Source: a virus
IMG/VR virus record: IMGVR_UViG_3300035682_000139
Coordinates: 1-28,876 of that record
Reading direction: 5' to 3' (one strand)
Length of the DNA stretch: 28,876 nucleotides
Under the pieces are notes generated by a model, which made no database searches, was not told the DNA's origin, and worked only from the letters and a program-made list of their open reading frames with translations. A program made the translations under genes and the position numbers. Below, in pieces: positions 26,926 to 28,876 of this stretch. Positions within the stretch are counted from its first letter, which is position 1; every line of letters begins with the position of its first letter.

Positions 26926-28876
26926 ACTTGTCCTTCCGGGGGAAGGTCAACAGTTACCCGCTGCCCTGAACCACCCATGCTGTAACCACGGATCTTGCCT
27001 TCTTTTACAAGTTCCCAAGCCCAATCTTCCCATACAACGCCCATGAAAACTGTTCCTGCTGGAAACTCTTGTTCAATCATGAGTCCGGTGCTGGCGTCAG
27101 TCATGGGAACGATCACCGGGTAGGGCCACGTAAGCGCTTCCACCCATTCTCCAGCTACAACTTCGACGTTGTGCTGAAGACGGATCTGGCGGTCACCGTT
27201 CCGCACATAATCCCAAAGAGCCGACTGCAACTCTTCCGAGTCGGTCCATTCGCCATGAGCATCATAGGAATCCGGGACATACCACGGACCCAACGTGAAC
27301 TGCCGGTCATCTGATTTTGAGAACAAACCAGCAACAGTCGGAGCAACTTGAACAGGGTTTTTCTTTTTACGACCAGAACCCATCGGAACATCTACATGGA
27401 CATCGCTGACATTCGGGGAATCTTTCGCCATGCTGCTATTGATTCCATTGACCCAACTCCGAGCGGCATCTCCACCCCAAGCCGCCCAAGCCACACGTCC
27501 CGGGCTTGGATAACCTTTTTCGCCGGGGGACCATCCCGGGGATTGACGGTCGGTGCGATGCCGGGTCAGGAAAGCGTCAATCCGCTGGATGATGTCGTAA
27601 GACACCGCTTTCCCAGCGGCTAGATCGGAGGCACGACGCCTTCCTGTAGGCGTAAACCCTTGACCTTGAAACCCTTGTTCAATCCAATTCACAGCACGCT
27701 TCGCTTCTTCTTGCACGCCTTTCGGGGGAGTAAACATTTCTGCTTTCAACACATCCGGAAGCGTTTCTCCTGCATGAACCTTTTTCCACGCTGCCCGGAC
27801 TCTGGTCTTCACACCAGCCAGATCACCCGCTGGGATCTGGACTTTGTTGCCACGAAACCCAGTTGTCATAGCCGCAAGAGCCATACCCACCTGACCTGCG
27901 GTTTCTTTCAGATCCGGGGATTCCCAAAGACGCAATTTCCATGTGGACGGACGTTCCGGATCCGGGACATAAGCAAAAGCTTCAGACGGATACTGTTTTC
28001 CATTTTCGGTTTTGGTCGCAACGGCCTTAAAATATTCAATCTCAGCCAACCGTGCTTCGGCTTCTTGCTTTGTGCTGTATGTGCCAAGCAATTTGGATCC
28101 ATCGGCAGACCGCACTTCATATTTGCCGTTAGACCGCACAATCATTTTCATGACGTTTTCAAAACGATTTTCTTCAGGGATAACCCACAATTTGCAGATT
28201 CCAACAGCATTGATCTCGCCCTCGACCCAATGACAACCACTCATTTCAGGACAATAAGCAACGCAGTTTTGACAAGCGATACCTTCATCAACCCATTCGG
28301 ATTGATCAAAATAGTGGGCAGATGCCTGACTCCAACATCCAATTGCATCAGCAATCATGTCATTCGTTTCAGCCATAACAGCAGATCGCAATGTCAGTTC
28401 ACCGAGCGGGACCATCGGAACGTATTCTTCTTTACCTTCGTCCGACATCCCATAACCCATGTCTTCTTGGGACATTCCATAACCCATGCCTTTAGCAACG
28501 CCTGAACAGATGATCGCACCATCAACTGGTTCACTAGAACCACAGACTCGACAACGAATAATGCCGTCACGAGTAGACCAAATCGCTCGTTCAAAGTTGT
28601 GGGGAGTTCGTGCAGCAATTTTTCGTCGGTTTTGCGAGATCAGTTTGTTCTCTACCTCAAAAGACATCGCTTTCCCAAACACGTTTCTAAGACGATCAAG
28701 CAAACCAGCAAGACCTGACCGCTCATGGTCATCTTCTTCGTCTTCGTCTTCTTCTTCTTCTTCTACCGGGATAATGACGATCTGATATCCCCCATTCATA
28801 GCGATCTCAGCAAGATCAACGCTTTCTTGACCAGCTGAACGCATCGCTTCAATCCGTTCAATGGAATCGCTATCAA
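26922..28876 (-). CDS. Large structural protein ending in an XkdF-like prohead protease domain (partial)
   Basis: The frame stays open to the right edge (upstream residues DSDSIERIEA precede the first Met at 28844), so the true start is outside. Order seen: an acidic run of Glu/Asp near residue 30, a zinc-like CRVCG segment, MGYGMS repeats, a CQNCVAYCP Cys-rich part, YEVRSADGSKLLGTYSTKQE (a DUF found in many phage head proteins), a GYPSPGRVAWAAWGGDA motif, and a C-terminal XkdF-like serine protease part with EFPAGTVFMGVVWED and KIRGYSMGGSG. It probably processes the scaffold and capsid. It may be the end of a portal/head fusion, which cannot be decided here. Confidence 0.75.
   Translation of the reverse strand, partial: DSDSIERIEAMRSAGQESVDLAEIAMNGGYQIVIIPVEEEEEDEDEEDDHERSGLAGLLDRLRNVFGKAMSFEVENKLISQNRRKIAARTPHNFERAIWSTRDGIIRCRVCGSSEPVDGAIICSGVAKGMGYGMSQEDMGYGMSDEGKEEYVPMVPLGELTLRSAVMAETNDMIADAIGCWSQASAHYFDQSEWVDEGIACQNCVAYCPEMSGCHWVEGEINAVGICKLWVIPEENRFENVMKMIVRSNGKYEVRSADGSKLLGTYSTKQEAEARLAEIEYFKAVATKTENGKQYPSEAFAYVPDPERPSTWKLRLWESPDLKETAGQVGMALAAMTTGFRGNKVQIPAGDLAGVKTRVRAAWKKVHAGETLPDVLKAEMFTPPKGVQEEAKRAVNWIEQGFQGQGFTPTGRRRASDLAAGKAVSYDIIQRIDAFLTRHRTDRQSPGWSPGEKGYPSPGRVAWAAWGGDAARSWVNGINSSMAKDSPNVSDVHVDVPMGSGRKKKNPVQVAPTVAGLFSKSDDRQFTLGPWYVPDSYDAHGEWTDSEELQSALWDYVRNGDRQIRLQHNVEVVAGEWVEALTWPYPVIVPMTDASTGLMIEQEFPAGTVFMGVVWEDWAWELVKEGKIRGYSMGGSGQRVTVDLPPEGQV

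Noticed and set aside
610-28785. Numerous plus-strand open frames of 60-280 codons, for example 3951-4628 and 27660-28505
   Set aside because: They lie opposite clear minus-strand genes, have cysteine/serine/phenylalanine-rich odd composition, no recognisable domains and no operon logic.
22002-28876. Prophage integration site or integrase module
   Set aside because: No integrase, excisionase or att-like duplication was seen; the 128-bp duplicates are too diverged to be att sites.

Overview
The window is part of a tailed, siphovirus-type bacteriophage genome. Every gene I can support is on the minus strand, so it reads from the right edge to the left edge. A Rpf-type transglycosylase domain, TANNNT-like -10 boxes next to start codons and tail and head families typical of actinophages point to an actinobacterial host. 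The moderate, not high, GC suggests a low-GC (for example planktonic freshwater) actinobacterium; that host call is inference. Terminase, portal, DNA polymerase and integrase are not visible.

Layout in transcription order. (1) 28.9-26.9 kb: a large partial protein ending in an XkdF-like protease domain. (2) 26.9-24.2 kb: an accessory block with a Dps-like ferritin, small proteins, a DUF2958 protein, a zinc ribbon and a CHAP endolysin with a beta-propeller-like tail. (3) 24.2-22.0 kb: scaffold, decoration protein and major capsid protein, closed by a strong terminator. (4) 21.9-18.2 kb: a zinc-finger protein, a jelly-roll fibre/decoration candidate, a calcineurin-like phosphoesterase and two nucleotide-metabolism enzymes. 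(5) 18.2-8.1 kb: head-tail connectors, tail terminator, two tandem paralogous tail-tube proteins, tail assembly chaperones with a lambda-like -1 frameshift (slippery GGGAAAA), tape measure, LamG-containing minor tail protein, tail fibre and two holin-like proteins. (6) 7.9-4.4 kb: early genes with Gam, a candidate annealing/ssDNA-binding protein, a replisome organiser holding ori-like DNA repeats, a helicase loader and an HNH protein. (7) 4.1-0 kb: a secreted Rpf-like enzyme, then a DNA-modification block: a VUT/YhhQ-type 7-deazaguanine precursor transporter, a small DpdA-like transglycosylase, a C5-cytosine methyltransferase, RusA, a HTH protein, a DUF488 protein and a second methylase-like gene cut by the window edge.

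How it works together. The transporter plus DpdA suggests that the phage imports a 7-deazaguanine base and inserts it into its own DNA, with one or two methylases beside it. This is a likely anti-restriction module with no visible queuosine biosynthesis genes.

Two cross-cutting signals are not explained by genes. A start-associated sequence (GACCACCAC, nearly always 12 nt before the start codon) precedes five non-structural genes. A diverged 128-bp duplicated element lies at two module boundaries, and each copy can encode a 41-residue Cys-rich peptide. Several starts were moved from the longest ORF using ribosome binding sites, ATGA overlaps or the start-associated sequence.
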